Source: an uncultured Phycisphaerales bacterium
GTDB lineage: Bacteria; Planctomycetota; Phycisphaerae; WQYP01
DNA length: 64,000 nucleotides
Assembly (NCBI GenBank): GCA_903845195.1
Contig: CAIMWO010000087.1
Span: 60,487-124,486 of the forward strand
Direction: 5' to 3'
Made by a program: the position numbers and the translations under genes. Shown piece by piece: positions 1-8,193 of this stretch (within the stretch, counting starts at the first letter, position 1; each line of letters opens with the position of its first letter). Below the pieces are notes generated by a model, which worked only from the letters and a program-made list of their open reading frames with translations, was not told the origin of the DNA and did not search any database.

Positions 1-527
1 TCCGCCAGCCGCGCTTCGGCCTTGCTCAACTCCGCCGCAGCCTGGTCCCGCCGCGCCGACGTCTCCGCTTCCGACTTCCGCGCCCGAGAGAGTTCCTCCA
101 GCCATTTTTCCTTTTCCCCCTGCAGCGTCTCCAACTCTGCCTGAGCCTCCTCCAGTTTGGTCGTCCGCGCATCGAGCCGCGCCCGCTCCTCCGCGATCTC
201 CACGTGCAGTTTCTGCACCGCCACGCGATCCGCAGACACCAGTTCCCGTTCGTCCAGCAGCTTCTTCTTTTCCACCGCCAGTTGCTTTTGCCGTTCCAGA
301 ATCTTGATCCCGTCCCGCCGCAATATCTCCATCTGCGCCGCCAGCTGATGCTTCCACGCCGTCATCTGCTCGAGCTGCGCCTCAAATACTTCCGCCGCAT
401 TCACCAGCGAATCCTGTGGCGCCCCTGACGCCCCCGCGCTTCCTATCTTGGTACGCTGATCATCTTCCAGCGAAACCATATCGCGAACCGGTTTCTGCCC
501 CATCTTGCTGTTCTGTGCATCTGTCAT
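1..527 (-). CDS. Coiled-coil protein, C-terminus beyond the window
   Basis: An open frame reads leftward from an ATG at 525-527 to the window edge with no stop, giving about 175 residues. After roughly 40 polar residues the sequence becomes almost continuous heptad-type coiled coil rich in Glu, Lys, Gln, Ala and Leu (for example KKKLLDEREL and TKLEEAQAELETLQ). No signal peptide, membrane segment or catalytic motif is visible in the part present. A GGAAGG stretch lies about 12 nt before the ATG. The family is not recognised; a structural or filament-like protein, or the coiled-coil part of a larger protein, would fit. The assignment as coding is good, the function unknown. Confidence 0.7.
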   Translation of the reverse strand, partial: MTDAQNSKMGQKPVRDMVSLEDDQRTKIGSAGASGAPQDSLVNAAEVFEAQLEQMTAWKHQLAAQMEILRRDGIKILERQKQLAVEKKKLLDERELVSADRVAVQKLHVEIAEERARLDARTTKLEEAQAELETLQGEKEKWLEELSRARKSEAETSARRDQAAAELSKAEARLA

Positions 528-1448
528 GATTACTGACCTTCCGCATCTGCCGTCGGCATTTCAGCGTCGGGCGCCACCACGCGTGCGCCGCGACTGCTCT
601 GGGCCGAATCGGACTACTGCCTCTGGATCTGCGCCTCTGCAACCTCGCTCCGCCTCACCGGTCACCCATAATCCTCCGCACCGTCCCTCGGCATCGGCCT
701 CGCCGATCCCCTCCGGACGCGCGGAACCTCACAGGCTCTCCCGCGGACAGAACTCTGTCGCTTCTTCTTTCTCGACCATTTGTAGGGGTAAGTTCATCTG
801 CGAAACCTAGGAAATCTGGAGAACTTCTCCAGACAGAGCCTAGTCCTTCATTCTCCCGAATCACCCCCTTATAGGACCCCCGTCGCCCGCACCCCAGATC
901 GCGGTTCGGTCTCCAACACCCCATTCGCGAATACTCCGGCTCATTCCTCCAGCACCCCGCCAACTATCCGCTGACCTACCAGTGGTCCCTCCGGTCTCTC
1001 CTTTCTACGCGCCCAGAACCTATTCGTTACCTTGCACAGTGTGCGTCACGCCTATGAGCCCGCGGCGTCTTGAAGAGTCCTTGCCCCCTTTCTCACGCTT
1101 CCCATCTTCGCCGTAGCACAAAATTGCGAGCTATGACAAATAGACGATTCTGCATGTTTGGATAATCTGCCGATTTTCTTCTTGACGTCCGGAAAAACGG
1201 TGGCAAAATATCTTAACGTCGTGGGCCGCGGACGCCTTTGTGGGATCTACTGAATAATATTCAATCTCACCTCCATTCGTCCGCATTTTCCAGTTGAGTG
1301 AGAGAGAGCATGCCGGGAATGTGTGTCGCAGACGTACATTCAGGCTACCCCGTGAATTCTGCGCGCCGCATATTTGCAGCACGCGCATTGGCTTTCCCCG
1401 GTTGTCTCTTGCCCAATCCCGCAAGACCTTTCTGGAAGGAGAAGAGTT
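528..1448. other. Long spacer, no convincing gene
   Basis: About 920 bases separate the divergent coiled-coil gene and the PEP-CTERM gene. Short open frames here are Ser/Pro/Arg-rich translations of high-GC DNA without family resemblance or good ribosome sites. From about 1130 the base composition falls (for example around 1195-1265), which would suit a promoter region for the small gene at 1449. I see no tRNA, terminator or clear repeat. Confidence 0.4.
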
Positions 1449-1658
1449 ATGCTTTCCCTTACGATTCGTGCAACCCTGGCAGTCTTGGTGATCGGCGTCG
1501 CAACCACCGCCGCGCATGCCGACGTCACTCCCCTCGTTTCATCTTGGAACTTGCTCGGCGGATTCCTCGCCTCCCCGGCCGTCCCCGAACCCACCACTCT
1601 CGCCATCCTCGGCGTCGCCGGCACCGCCCTTCTCCTGCGCCGCAACCGCAGCAAATAA
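1449..1658 (+). CDS. Minimal PEP-CTERM sorting-domain protein
   Basis: A 69-residue protein made of a signal peptide (residues 1-25, ending AHA-D), about 20 linker residues and a complete PEP-CTERM sorting signal: VPEPTT, a hydrophobic helix, then the basic end LRRNRSK. PEP-CTERM proteins are exported by Sec, cleaved and sorted at the membrane by an exosortase, and often belong to exopolysaccharide or biofilm matrices. The start at 1449 is preferred over the upstream in-frame ATG because GGAAGGAG lies at 1435-1442. The protein has almost no mature domain, which is odd; it could be a decayed gene, a carrier peptide, or a very small surface protein. No exosortase gene lies in the window. Confidence 0.8.
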   Translation: MLSLTIRATLAVLVIGVATTAAHADVTPLVSSWNLLGGFLASPAVPEPTTLAILGVAGTALLLRRNRSK

Positions 1659-1837
1659 CTCGATTCGCCGGCCGCCCAACTGCAGACCCGCCCGCCCCGC
1701 AGATTCCGCGCGCCAGCTCATCACGACGCGCTGGCCTGAGTTCCCTGCAACCTATCCGCCCTACGCGGGCCTCCCCGCGCCCCCCAAGCCCATGCCTTAC
1801 ATGGCATGCGGCGCACCCAGCGCCCCCTTGCGCGCAC

Positions 1838-1887
1838 ATTCATCACCCCTTTCACTATTCACTCTTCCTCAATTCACTATTCACTCC
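1838..1887. repeat. Degenerate heptad array, TTCACTA family
   Basis: Units such as TTCACTA and TTCACTC recur with mostly 7-bp spacing. The array runs into the 3' end of mutY, whose TAG stop (1879-1877 on the - strand) lies inside a unit. Confidence 0.65.
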
Positions 1888-3106
1888 GTCCCATCCCCGC
1901 CGCTTCCGCCACCCGCCCCACAATCCGCGCCATCGGCAACCCCTCGCCCCCCGGCCACGTCACCCATCGCATCGCCACATATCCATTCATCATATTCATT
2001 TTCTTCCCCGTCGTCCCACGTTCTTGGTGCCTTGGTGTCTTGGTGGTGACCTCCACCACCGCAACTTCCAACTCAAACCGCCGATGCGTCAATTGATGTA
2101 TAACACTCCCCGCCCGCCGCACCGATTTGGCTGGCATTCCCAGAACTTTCAGCATGGCCCGCGCCGCCGTAGCAGCGCGTTTTGTGTTTGATGTTTTATG
2201 TTTTATGTTTCCTTCCCCAACCACCGGAAATTCCCACATCGCCTCCCACAACCCGCCCATCGCCCGCTGCCCCAGCAGCACCTCCACTTCTCGAACCTTC
2301 TTGCTTCCTGCTTCTTTATTCTTTCTTCTCAAGACAACCACCGCCACTCCTCTAACCACCGGCGTCTCGCCCTTCTTCCCCTTCACTGGCAATTCCATCT
2401 GCCGCCCTTCCGCCGCCGCCCTGCAAAACGCCCGCACCGGGCACTCCCCACATCGCGGCCGGCTCGGTAGGGGGGTGCAAACCGTCGCCCCCAACTCCAT
2501 CAACGCCTGGTTCAAATCCCCATGCCGCCGCGTTCCGGCCCCCTGCATTTCCTGATGAATGCGCTCGCCCAACTCCCAGAAAAACTCGGTGTTTTTCGCC
2601 TCCGCAACGTCCTTTTCATAGCCCGTCAGACGCGAGAGCACCCGCATCACGTTTCCATCCACCACCACGGCCGGAAAATCAAACGCAATCGACGCCACCG
2701 CAGCCGCTGTATAACGTCCCACGCCCGGCAATTCGCGCAATCCCTCCGGCGTCCGCGGAAACTGCCCGCCGCAATCCTTCACTACTTGCTGTGCCGCCAG
2801 ATGCAAATGCTTCGCCCGCCGGTAATACCCCAACCCCGCCCACAGCGACAGAACCTCCTGCAGATCAGCTTGCGCCAACGTGAGAACGGTCGGAAATCGC
2901 TCCAAGAACCTATAATAATAGGGTTTTACTGTCTCCACCTGCGTCTGCTGAAGCATCGTTTCGCTCAACCAGATCCGGTACGGCTCTTTCGTCTCCCGCC
3001 ACGGCATCTCCCGCCGCGCAACGTCGTACCACCCCAATAGCTTGTGGGGTAACTCCTTTATAGGACGCAACATGCGATATTTGGATGGCGCTAATTCTGC
3101 ACTCAT
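1877..3106 (-). CDS. mutY: A/G-specific adenine glycosylase MutY
   Basis: Removes adenine mispaired with 8-oxoguanine in base excision repair. The 409-residue protein has the HhH-GPD glycosylase fold with catalytic Glu49 (LSETMLQQTQV), a helix-hairpin-helix LPGVGRYTAAAV at 126-137 and catalytic Asp150 in VVDGNVMRV. The iron-sulfur cysteines are C210, C219, C222 and C228. The first spacing is eight residues where six is usual in MutY, a small oddity. Residues 250-400 correspond to the NUDIX-like 8-oxoG recognition domain. That domain contains two in-frame low-complexity inserts, near 299-311 and 356-368, made of the short host repeats at 2179-2212 and 2018-2049. The start at 3106 is the longest; Met12 is the alternative, and neither has a strong ribosome site. 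Confidence 0.93.
   Translation of the reverse strand: MSAELAPSKYRMLRPIKELPHKLLGWYDVARREMPWRETKEPYRIWLSETMLQQTQVETVKPYYYRFLERFPTVLTLAQADLQEVLSLWAGLGYYRRAKHLHLAAQQVVKDCGGQFPRTPEGLRELPGVGRYTAAAVASIAFDFPAVVVDGNVMRVLSRLTGYEKDVAEAKNTEFFWELGERIHQEMQGAGTRRHGDLNQALMELGATVCTPLPSRPRCGECPVRAFCRAAAEGRQMELPVKGKKGETPVVRGVAVVVLRRKNKEAGSKKVREVEVLLGQRAMGGLWEAMWEFPVVGEGNIKHKTSNTKRAATAARAMLKVLGMPAKSVRRAGSVIHQLTHRRFELEVAVVEVTTKTPRHQERGTTGKKMNMMNGYVAMRWVTWPGGEGLPMARIVGRVAEAAGMGRSE
2018..2049. repeat. Octad array CTTGGTGN inside mutY
   Basis: Three units of TTGGTG with 8-bp spacing lie in frame in the mutY C-terminal domain, where they read KTPRHQERGTT on the - strand. It is not part of the conserved MutY core. 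Confidence 0.65.
2179..2212. repeat. Heptad array GTTTTAT inside mutY
   Basis: Five degenerate 7-bp units (GTTTGAT, GTTTTAT, GTTTTAT, GTTTCC and a partial) read in frame as NIKHKTSNTK on the - strand. The same unit family lies in gluQRS at 63299-63333, and a related A-rich one in recN. Confidence 0.7.
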
Positions 3107-3578
3107 GGCAATACCATCATAACAGCCCTGTCAATCCGCCCTAAATTCAGGAAATACCGATATTTGCATCTCCTGAACCCCCGCCGAGACAGGCCGGATA
3201 GAAGTACCTATACCCCCGAAGAAAGTTCGCGCCTACAATCCCTAGTGGTAAAAAATTTGTAAAACCACAAGTATCGTGATGACTTGGGGTTAAGTTGTGG
3301 AAAAGCTGTCTGTCAAGATTTAGTGAAGACCATCGTTGACACTACCAGATATAGTGGTATCTTTGGCAAATCGCTCATGGATGGGGCTGATTACACCCGA
3401 ATAAACGTCTGGCCGATCGGACAGGAGTCCATTCGCCAGTGTGAATGGGTCATAAAGCGTTTGAAATGCTGTTCCCAAACGCAAGACCGCGACGTGGGTG
3501 AAATTGTGGGTGAGATCAAGTGGAGACTTGGTCTTGCGATGGGCTCGTGCATTTCCGGTCGTACTTGAGCTAGATTAA
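3107..3578. other. Spacer between divergent mutY and dcd
   Basis: A divergent promoter region of moderate GC. One 94-codon frame within it (3284-3568) shows no family resemblance and no good ribosome site, so it is not called. No hairpin or repeat was recognised. Confidence 0.4.
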
Positions 3579-4133
3579 ATGAGTATCCTCAGCGATAAAC
3601 AAATAGAGTCGCACGTAACGATCGTCCCCTTCGAAAAGGCCGCCAAACGCCCCGGCAAAATCAGCTACGGCGTCACCAGCTACGGCTATGACGTCCGCGT
3701 CGGCACACATTTCAAAGTCTTCACCAACGTCAACTCCGCCATCGTCGATCCGAAAAATTTTGATGCCAAAAGTTTCGTCGACGTCGACGCCACGCAACAG
3801 GGATTTGTCCTGATTCCCCCCAACAGCTTCGCCCTCTGCGAAACCGTGGAATACTTCGAAATCCCACGCGATGTGCTGGCCATCTGTCTCGGCAAGAGCA
3901 CCTACGCCCGCTGCGGGATCATCGTCAACGTCACCCCGCTCGAACCCGAATGGAAGGGCAAAGTGACCATCGAAATCTCCAACACCACGCCGCTGCCGGC
4001 CAAGATCTATGCGAACGAGGGTATCGCCCAGATCCTGTTCCTCCGCGGCGAAGAAATCTGCGACTACAGCTACGCCGACAAGGGTGGCAAATACCAGGAC
4101 CAGGTTGGACTCACGTTACCCAAGGTCGATTGA
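3579..4133 (+). CDS. dcd: dCTP deaminase
   Basis: Converts dCTP to dUTP, feeding dTMP synthesis. The 184-residue protein has the Dcd/dUTPase jelly-roll fold and trimer signatures: GKSTYARCG at 105-113 with Ser107 and Arg111, [18 protein letters not shown] with catalytic Glu132, and a C-terminal KYQDQVG that closes over the nucleotide. Length is normal for bacterial Dcd. No strong Shine-Dalgarno sequence precedes the ATG. The next gene in the same direction is nrdJ, so two steps of deoxynucleotide supply lie together, although a 277-base spacer separates them. Confidence 0.93.
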   Translation: MSILSDKQIESHVTIVPFEKAAKRPGKISYGVTSYGYDVRVGTHFKVFTNVNSAIVDPKNFDAKSFVDVDATQQGFVLIPPNSFALCETVEYFEIPRDVLAICLGKSTYARCGIIVNVTPLEPEWKGKVTIEISNTTPLPAKIYANEGIAQILFLRGEEICDYSYADKGGKYQDQVGLTLPKVD

Positions 4134-4410
4134 ACCGGCATGCCGCAGGCATACCGGCCATGCGGCTTCGCGAAAGTACGCATTGAACGAGGGATCGAAG
4201 TAAGAATTAAGCAAATCCACGCGTCGCGAAAGCCAACAACTCGGGCGACGCAGAATGTTGTGCGGTAGTGAGGAAATAGGGCGGCTCGTCGAACGGACCT
4301 CGATGAGTCGATCAGGATGCCGGGCGGTGTCAAACCCGGTGTCGCAAACGCGTCGCTGCAAAGTTGCAGCGGCGGCAGGCAAAAGCGCACGGAAGCAAGG
4401 AGCAGCAGGC
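4134..4410 (+). promoter_or_regulatory. Structured leader upstream of nrdJ
   Basis: This 277-base spacer holds several strong inverted repeats: GCGTCGC pairing with GCGACGC around 4220-4252, CCGGG with CCCGG around 4320-4340, and GCTGCAA with TTGCAGC around 4354-4370. It ends in a good ribosome site AAGGAG before the nrdJ ATG. Because NrdJ uses adenosylcobalamin, I looked for a cobalamin riboswitch. A weak B12-box-like CAGGATGCC is present near 4315, but the rest of the consensus is not. It is called a structured leader only. Confidence 0.35.
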
Positions 4411-7400
4411 ATGAAAATTAATCGCAAGTTCACCAAGGCTGGCGTCGATGTCTTTTCCACCGTCCAGTGGGATCGTCGCACCAGCCGTATCCAGCACACC
4501 GACGGCACCGTCGTCTTCGAAATGAAAGACGCCGAGATCCCCGCCGAGTGGAGCCAGCTCGCCACCGACATCGTCGTGTCGAAGTACTTCCGCAAAGCCG
4601 GCGTGCCGCAGATCGATGCTCAGGGCCAGCCGATCCTCGATGAGAACGGCAAGCCGAAAACTGGACCGGAAAAATCCGTCAAGCAGGTCGTCCATCGTCT
4701 CGCCGGTTGCTGGGCCCACTGGGGCAAGCAGTACGGCTACTTCGATACCGACGAAGACGCCCAGGCCTTCTACGACGAACTGGCCCACATGCTCATCAAC
4801 CAGATCGCCGCCCCCAACTCCCCGCAATGGTTCAATACCGGCCTCGCCTTCGCCTACGGCCTGACGGGTCCGTCGCAGGGCCACTGGCACGTCAATCCCG
4901 CCACCAGCCAGCTCGAACAAACCAAAGACGCCTACACCCATCCGCAGCCCCACGCCTGCTTCATCCAGTCCGTCGATGATGACCTCGTCAACGAGGGCGG
5001 CATCATGGACCTCTGGACCCGCGAAGCCCGCCTCTTCAAATACGGCTCGGGCACCGGCACCAATTTCTCCAAGGTCCGCGGCGAAAATGAAAACCTCTCC
5101 GGCGGCGGCAAGTCCTCCGGACTCATGAGCTTCCTCAAGATCGGCGATCGCGCCGCCGGCGCCATCAAGTCCGGCGGCACCACCCGCCGCGCCGCCAAGA
5201 TGGTCTGCCTCGACCTCGATCACCCCGACATCGAAGAATTCATCAACTGGAAGGTCCGCGAGGAAATCAAAGTCGCCTGCCTCGTCGAAGGCCTCAAACA
5301 CCTGCCCAAGGAACAGCAGGAACTCGCCAAGAAAATGAAACTCAAGCTCGATTACGACTTCAACGGCGAAGCCTACTTCACCGTCTCCGGCCAGAACTCC
5401 AACAACTCCATCCGCGTCCCCAACAAGTTCCTCCAGGCCGTGCAGGAAGATGGCGAATGGAAGACCATCAAGCGCATCAACGGCAAAGTCCACAAGACGC
5501 TCAAGGCCCGCGACCTCTGGAATCAGATCGGCTACGCCGCCTGGCGCTGTGCCGACCCCGGCGTGCAGTTCGATGACACCATCAACGATTGGCACACCTG
5601 CCCCAAGTCCGGCCGCATCAACGCCAGCAACCCGTGCTCCGAATACATGTTCCTCGACAACACGGCCTGCAACCTCGCCTCCGTCAACCTCATGAAACTC
5701 TTCAACGAAAAGACCGATGAGTTTGACGTCGAAGGCTTCAAGCACGCCTGCCGCCTCTGGACCATCGTGCTCGAAATCTCCGTGCTCATGGCCGCTTATC
5801 CCAGCCGCGAAATCGCCCGCCTCTCTTATGAATTCCGCACCCTGGGCCTGGGCTACGCCAACATCGGCACCATGCTCATGGTCGCCGGCATCCCCTACGA
5901 CAGCGACAAGGGCCGCGCCATCTGCGGCGCCATCAGCGCCATGATGACCGGCGAGTCCTACGCCACCTCCGCCGAAATGGCCAAGGAACTCGGCGCCTTC
6001 CCCGGCTTCGAGAAAAACCGCGACGGCATGCTCCGCGTCATGCGGAACCATCGCGCCGCCGCTTATAACAATGAAGCCGAATACGATGGCCTCACCGTCA
6101 AACCCGTCGGCATCAATGCCGCCATGTTCAACGGCAAGCACCCCAACACCATCGGCCTGCTGCATGCCGCCCGCGAATGCTGGGATCGTGCCCTGGCCCT
6201 CGGTGAAAAGTACGGCTATCGCAACGCCCAGACCACCGTCATTGCCCCCACCGGCACCATCGGCCTGCTCATGGATTGCGATACCACCGGCGTCGAACCC
6301 GACTTCGCACTCGTCAAGTTCAAAAAGCTCGCCGGCGGCGGCTACTTCAAAATCGCCAACGGCTCCCTCGAACCGGCACTGCGAAATCTCCACTACACCG
6401 AATCCCAAATCAAAGACATCCTCACGTATGTTCTGGGAACGCTCAGCCTCAAGGGCGTGCCCCACATCGATCAGGAGGTTCTAAAGGCGAAGGGCTTCAC
6501 GGATGAAGATCTGGCGAAAACTGAGGCTTGCCTGCCTTCAGTTTTTGAGCTGGCCTTCGCCTTTTCCCCCTGGACTCTCGGTGAGGATTGCTTGCAGCGG
6601 CTCGGCTTCGCCAAGAGCCAGTGGCAGGATCCCAAGTTCAACCTGCTCCGCGCCCTGGGCTTCTCCAAGAAGCAGATCCGCGATGCCAACGAGTACGTCT
6701 GCGGCACCCAGACCATCGAAGGCGCCCCGCACCTCAAGGAAGAACACTACCCCGCCTTCGACTGCGCCAATCGCTGCGGCCGCAAGGGCAAACGCTTCAT
6801 CCACCACTCCGGCCACATCCGCATGATGGCCGCCGCCCAGCCCTTCATCAGCGGCGCCATCTCCAAGACCATCAACATGCCCCATGAAGTCTCCGTCGGC
6901 GATATCGAAGAAGCGTATCTCGAATCCTGGAAGCTCTCCCTCAAGGCCGTGGCGCTCTATCGCGATGGCTCCAAGCTCAGCCAGCCGCTCAACACCAGTT
7001 CCGACGATGACACCGCCGACGATCAGGATATCGATGCCCTCAAGCAGGAAACCGTCACCGCCTGCCACGTCTGCGGTGATCCCAGCCCCAGCCCCAATCA
7101 CCAGTGCCGTAGCAAAGCCGAGACGCCCGCGAAAACCATCGTGCCGGTCACTGAAGCCGCGCCCGTCGAAAAAGTCATCGTGAAGATTGTCGAACGCCCC
7201 TTCCGCCGCCGCCTCCCCGATACCCGCGCCGGCCTCACCCACAAGTTCGACATCCAGGGCCATGAAGGCTACATCACCGTCGGCCTCTTCGAAGATGGCA
7301 CGCCCGGCGAAGTCTTCATCATGATGGCCAAGCAGGGCAGCACCATCAACGGCCTCATGGATACCGTCGCCACACTCATCTCGCTCAACCTCCAGTACGG

Positions 7401-7908
7401 CGTCCCGGTCGATGCGATCGTCCGCAAGTTCGAACACATGCGGTTCGAACCCGCTGGCTTCACGCGCAACCAGGACATCCCCATGGCCAAGAGCCTCATG
7501 GATTATGTCGCCCGCTGGCTCGGCTGCCAGTTCATCCCCGGCTATCGCGCCGCCAACACCCCCAAGCGTGAAGGCTACGACGCCCCGGCTGAAATCAGCC
7601 ACGCCACCTCCGCAGCGCCGTCGCATACTGAAGACGCCCACGCCCTTACACCCGGTGCCGGTCGTGAAATCGTCAAAGACGCCGCCGCCGAAACCACCAA
7701 CGGCCACACCAATGGCAACGGCCATGGACATTCCCACACCAACGGCGGCGGCACCGCCGTCGAAACCGCCACGCAGACCGACGCCCTCAGCGCCGCCCTC
7801 GGACGCCTCATGGGCGATGCACCCGTCTGCACCTGCGGAAGCATCACCGTCCGTAACGGCACGTGCTACAAGTGTCTCAATTGCGGAGCGTCGCTGGGTT
7901 GCTCGTAA
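4411..7908 (+). CDS. nrdJ: Adenosylcobalamin-dependent (class II) ribonucleotide reductase
   Basis: Reduces ribonucleotides to deoxyribonucleotides with an adenosylcobalamin radical, independent of oxygen. The 1165-residue protein begins MKINRKFTKAG, typical of the long NrdJ family, so the ATG at 4411 with AAGGAG upstream is chosen over the longer frame from 4255. Visible motifs are the first redox Cys183 (ACFIQSVDDD), glycine-rich GSGTGTNFSKVRG, and the active-site N407-P-C409-S-E411. A later segment reads ALYRDGSKLSQPL, and a Cys-rich C-terminus (CTCGS then CYKCLNCG) is likely the redox tail and metal site. Residues around 1000-1100 form the TSCPD-like domain. A His/Gly/Asn-rich low-complexity linker precedes the C-terminal cysteines. 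No class I or III reductase is in the window. Confidence 0.95.
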   Translation: MKINRKFTKAGVDVFSTVQWDRRTSRIQHTDGTVVFEMKDAEIPAEWSQLATDIVVSKYFRKAGVPQIDAQGQPILDENGKPKTGPEKSVKQVVHRLAGCWAHWGKQYGYFDTDEDAQAFYDELAHMLINQIAAPNSPQWFNTGLAFAYGLTGPSQGHWHVNPATSQLEQTKDAYTHPQPHACFIQSVDDDLVNEGGIMDLWTREARLFKYGSGTGTNFSKVRGENENLSGGGKSSGLMSFLKIGDRAAGAIKSGGTTRRAAKMVCLDLDHPDIEEFINWKVREEIKVACLVEGLKHLPKEQQELAKKMKLKLDYDFNGEAYFTVSGQNSNNSIRVPNKFLQAVQEDGEWKTIKRINGKVHKTLKARDLWNQIGYAAWRCADPGVQFDDTINDWHTCPKSGRINASNPCSEYMFLDNTACNLASVNLMKLFNEKTDEFDVEGFKHACRLWTIVLEISVLMAAYPSREIARLSYEFRTLGLGYANIGTMLMVAGIPYDSDKGRAICGAISAMMTGESYATSAEMAKELGAFPGFEKNRDGMLRVMRNHRAAAYNNEAEYDGLTVKPVGINAAMFNGKHPNTIGLLHAARECWDRALALGEKYGYRNAQTTVIAPTGTIGLLMDCDTTGVEPDFALVKFKKLAGGGYFKIANGSLEPALRNLHYTESQIKDILTYVLGTLSLKGVPHIDQEVLKAKGFTDEDLAKTEACLPSVFELAFAFSPWTLGEDCLQRLGFAKSQWQDPKFNLLRALGFSKKQIRDANEYVCGTQTIEGAPHLKEEHYPAFDCANRCGRKGKRFIHHSGHIRMMAAAQPFISGAISKTINMPHEVSVGDIEEAYLESWKLSLKAVALYRDGSKLSQPLNTSSDDDTADDQDIDALKQETVTACHVCGDPSPSPNHQCRSKAETPAKTIVPVTEAAPVEKVIVKIVERPFRRRLPDTRAGLTHKFDIQGHEGYITVGLFEDGTPGEVFIMMAKQGSTINGLMDTVATLISLNLQYGVPVDAIVRKFEHMRFEPAGFTRNQDIPMAKSLMDYVARWLGCQFIPGYRAANTPKREGYDAPAEISHATSAAPSHTEDAHALTPGAGREIVKDAAAETTNGHTNGNGHGHSHTNGGGTAVETATQTDALSAALGRLMGDAPVCTCGSITVRNGTCYKCLNCGASLGCS

Positions 7909-7960
7909 TGGATGACGAGATTTCTGGGAAAGGATTCTGACATTCGTCGCTTCGCATCTT

Positions 7961-8050
7961 AGTGGAAGGGGAGTGGCCGAGGCATGCGGGGAAACCCGCC
8001 CAAGGGAGTAACGCCCGGCCGCTTGTGAACCGGATTCCATCTCCCTCCCC
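7961..8050 (+). ncRNA. Candidate structured RNA between nrdJ and guaB
   Basis: A compact nested fold can be drawn by eye. GGCCG (7975-7979) pairs with CGGCC (8016-8020), GGC (7981-7983) with GCC (8013-8015), and GCGGG (7986-7990) with CCCGC (7995-7999) closed by a GAAA tetraloop. Outside these, TGGAA (7963-7967) can pair with TTCCA (8035-8039). A rho-independent terminator follows at once. It could be an attenuator-type cis element for guaB, a small RNA, or a 3'-UTR structure of nrdJ. GGCCGAG resembles a tRNA D-arm, but no T-arm or CCA-type end fits. The class is not recognised. Confidence 0.4.
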
Positions 8051-8054
8051 TCAA

Positions 8055-8096
8055 GAGCCTGGGGGCCGCTCTCTCGCGGTTCTCAGGCTTTTTTTA
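8055..8096 (+). terminator. Rho-independent terminator
   Basis: AGCCTG (8056-8061) pairs with CAGGCT (8084-8089), with an inner CCGC/GCGG stem, followed by a run of seven T. It ends nrdJ or the candidate RNA and lies about 100 bases before guaB. Confidence 0.85.
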
Positions 8097-8158
8097 TTTC
8101 CCAATTTCACTCTCCTCACGGTCCGAGCATCATCCATCAAGGAATCATCCATCCACTC

Positions 8159-8187
8159 TTGACATCCCCCGACTCCATCCGCATGAT
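8159..8187 (+). promoter_or_regulatory. Possible guaB promoter
   Basis: A perfect TTGACA (8159-8164) is followed after 17 bp by CATGAT, a weak -10. If used, transcription would start close to the guaB ATG at 8194, giving a nearly leaderless mRNA. This fits the lack of a clear ribosome site there. It is inference from consensus only. Confidence 0.3.
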
Positions 8188-8193
8188 TGGCAC

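Noticed and set aside
1788..1812. Another REP-like hairpin (ATGCCTTACATGGCAT)
   Set aside because: Shares only the ATGCCTTAC start; the GGGGCC core and the conserved tail are absent.
3284..3568. 94-codon frame before dcd
   Set aside because: No ribosome site, no domain pattern, and it occupies the probable divergent promoter region.
4290..4345. Adenosylcobalamin riboswitch before nrdJ
   Set aside because: Only a weak B12-box-like segment is present; the other conserved blocks are missing, so it is described as a structured leader only.
4330..6465. A 711-codon open frame on the strand opposite nrdJ
   Set aside because: Gly/Ala/Val-rich translation without family resemblance; it is produced by the strong third-position GC bias of nrdJ.
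6538..8040. A 500-codon frame opposite the end of nrdJ
   Set aside because: Same artefact of codon bias; it also crosses the structured RNA and lacks a ribosome site.
7962..8050. Possible tRNA-Ser, because of GGCCGAG
   Set aside because: No matching acceptor stem, anticodon arm or T-arm could be drawn; a different nested fold fits better.
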